Assembly (NCBI GenBank): GCA_002771315.1 | Contig: PCSF01000146.1 | Span: 1 to 6,478 of the forward strand | DNA: 6,478 nucleotides | Direction: 5' to 3' | Source: Desulfobacterales bacterium CG23_combo_of_CG06-09_8_20_14_all_52_9 | GTDB lineage: Bacteria > Desulfobacterota > Desulfobacteria > Desulfobacterales > UBA2156 | In this document: piece by piece, positions 5,501 through 6,478 of the stretch | Layout of the letters: the number at the start of each line of letters is the position of its first letter | How positions within the stretch are numbered: position 1 is the first letter of the stretch | Made by a program: the position numbers and the translations under genes | Notes under the pieces: generated by a model | Told to the model about the DNA's origin: nothing | The model's input: the letters and a program-made list of their open reading frames with translations, nothing else | Databases searched by the model: none

Positions 5501-5529
5501 TCTATAACAGCTGCAAACTCGAGGGTCAA
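5501..5529 (-). promoter_or_regulatory. Sigma-70-type promoter for pyrE
   Basis: On the minus strand TTGACC (5529-5524) is separated by exactly 17 bases from TATAGA (5506-5501). Five of six -35 and five of six -10 positions match consensus, the best promoter match I found in the window. Predicted start is 5496-5494. The -35 box ends one base before an ATG at 5530 that could start the divergent TolC-family gene, so the two genes share very little control DNA. A plus-strand TATAAC (5503-5508) overlaps the -10 but lacks a -35. Confidence 0.65.
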
Positions 5530-5553
5530 ATGAAAAAGACGCAGGATAAAAAA

Positions 5554-6478
5554 ATGAAAAAACGGTCTTCGGCGTCAAATTGGAACCATTTGATGAAGAC
5601 CCTTGTTCTCCTGTTATACTTATTTGCAGGGATTTGGATTTTTCAGGGGATGAGTATTGCCTCGGAAGGAAAAGATCAAATCCTGACGCTCCAGCAGACC
5701 ATCCGACTGGCCCTCGATGTCAATTTGAACCTAAAGACCGCCCAGGAGGAAATTCAAGCTGCGGAGTTTTCCAGGCGGGTCGCTCGATCCTATTTCCTTC
5801 CTGCGGCGAATCTTTCCTACCAATATCAGGGAAATGATGAGGAGTTCAGCATCCCGGGGTTTGGTATCATCACGCCTGAAGATAAATACACATTTGCGGC
5901 TTCCGTCAGCCAGCCCCTGTTTAGCGGCTTCTCGATTCTTAGGCGGTATGAGGCTTCAAAAATGGGCCTAGAGGTCGCCCAGACTGCCGAAGCCCTGACC
6001 CGTCAAGATGTCATCCTGGCAGCCAAAAAGGCTTATTTCACCCTGCTTCGGTCCCAAAAGCTGATGGAAGTGGCTCGGGAGGCGGTGGCCCTCGGCCAAA
6101 ACCAGGAAGAGGTGGCCCGACAGTTTTATGAAGTGGGGATGACGCCTCTCAATGACCTCCTGAAGGCCCAGGTGGAGCTCGCCAATGCCCGGCAGGGACT
6201 CATCGCAGCCACCAACAGCGTCGATGTGACCAAAGCCAACCTCAACACCCTCTTGCGGCGTCCCGTCACCGAACCGGTGAACATCGAAGATATCCCGGAC
6301 TACACGTCCTTCACCGCAGGCCTGAATGAATGTTTAAAAACTGCGGAAGATTCCAGACTCGAGATCACGCGCGCGGGCCTGGAGGCGGATCTCGCCGAAA
6401 AGGACATGGAGATTGCGAAAAAGGATTATTACCCATCGGTATTTTTGAACTGGACCTATTATCAGGAGGGAACGGATT
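5554..6478 (+). CDS. TolC-family outer-membrane efflux protein, N-terminal part (runs off the window)
   Basis: The frame stays open to the right edge, giving about 308 residues of an outer-membrane factor, the trimeric channel of tripartite efflux or type I secretion systems. The N-terminus has a basic stretch and a hydrophobic core (MKTLVLLLYLFAGIWIF) with likely cleavage near MSIAS, as for export to the outer membrane. After it come the repeats typical of the OEP domain: LTLQQTIRLALDVNLNLKTA, then YFLPAANLSYQYQG, the strand region SVSQPLFSGFSILRRYEA, and the long helical EVGMTPLNDLLKAQVELANA with LNTLLRRPV. A second OEP repeat begins at the edge. The start is chosen at 5554, where AGGA lies seven bases upstream. 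The ATG at 5530 (GAGGG four bases upstream) would add eight residues, and ATG 5593 lacks a ribosome-binding site. The substrate cannot be told; partner pump genes would be expected to the right. It is divergent from pyrE. Confidence 0.9.
   Translation, partial: MKKRSSASNWNHLMKTLVLLLYLFAGIWIFQGMSIASEGKDQILTLQQTIRLALDVNLNLKTAQEEIQAAEFSRRVARSYFLPAANLSYQYQGNDEEFSIPGFGIITPEDKYTFAASVSQPLFSGFSILRRYEASKMGLEVAQTAEALTRQDVILAAKKAYFTLLRSQKLMEVAREAVALGQNQEEVARQFYEVGMTPLNDLLKAQVELANARQGLIAATNSVDVTKANLNTLLRRPVTEPVNIEDIPDYTSFTAGLNECLKTAEDSRLEITRAGLEADLAEKDMEIAKKDYYPSVFLNWTYYQEGTD

Noticed and set aside
5354..5578. A 74-codon minus-strand frame across the pyrE leader and efflux-gene start
   Set aside because: Its composition looks non-coding, it overlaps the promoter and hairpins, and it resembles no family that I know.

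Overview
The window looks like chromosomal housekeeping DNA from a Desulfobacterota (former Deltaproteobacteria) bacterium, most likely in or near the Desulfobacterales. This rests on the overall look of the proteins and on my recollection of a repeat seen in that group (1-75). It is inference, not a database result. No phage, transposase, CRISPR or tRNA/rRNA gene is visible.

Layout, left to right. 1-75 is the right end of a probable small palindromic (MITE/REP-like) repeat that abuts the stop codon of a minus-strand DUF1178 gene (79-498). A 220-base divergent intergenic region (499-718) holds a good minus-strand promoter, a perfect plus-strand -10 hexamer and a possible 34-codon minus-strand ORF that overlaps the DUF1178 start by ATGA. 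Next, on the plus strand, come an SH3b/coiled-coil/C-terminal-membrane-anchor protein of the YgiM (TIGR04211) type (719-1372) and, 17 bases later, nadB (1390-3048), probably co-transcribed. An AT-rich gap of 126 bases contains a bulged hairpin that may end the nadB transcript. Then come dnaJ (3175-4290) and, 71 bases later, queD (4362-4742, GTG start) with a hairpin just before its Shine-Dalgarno sequence.

queD converges on pyrE (minus strand, about 4752-5348) with only nine bases between the stop codons. Upstream of pyrE is the most interesting non-coding stretch, 5361-5529. It has a near-consensus minus-strand promoter (TTGACC-N17-TATAGA), then four successive inverted repeats in about 150 bases of leader. 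The two largest hairpins each contain a position that pairs as G-U only in the minus-strand RNA and would be a C-A mismatch in the plus-strand RNA, which argues that this is a structured pyrE leader or small RNA. The second hairpin is followed by a short U-rich run and could be an attenuator. A TolC-family outer-membrane efflux gene starts divergently at about 5554 (or 5530) and runs off the right edge.

The genes serve NAD biosynthesis (nadB), pyrimidine biosynthesis (pyrE), queuosine/deazapurine biosynthesis (queD), protein folding (dnaJ) and the cell envelope (SH3b protein, TolC-family protein). They do not form one pathway. I found no convincing new multi-gene system. The pyrE leader is the best candidate for something undescribed.
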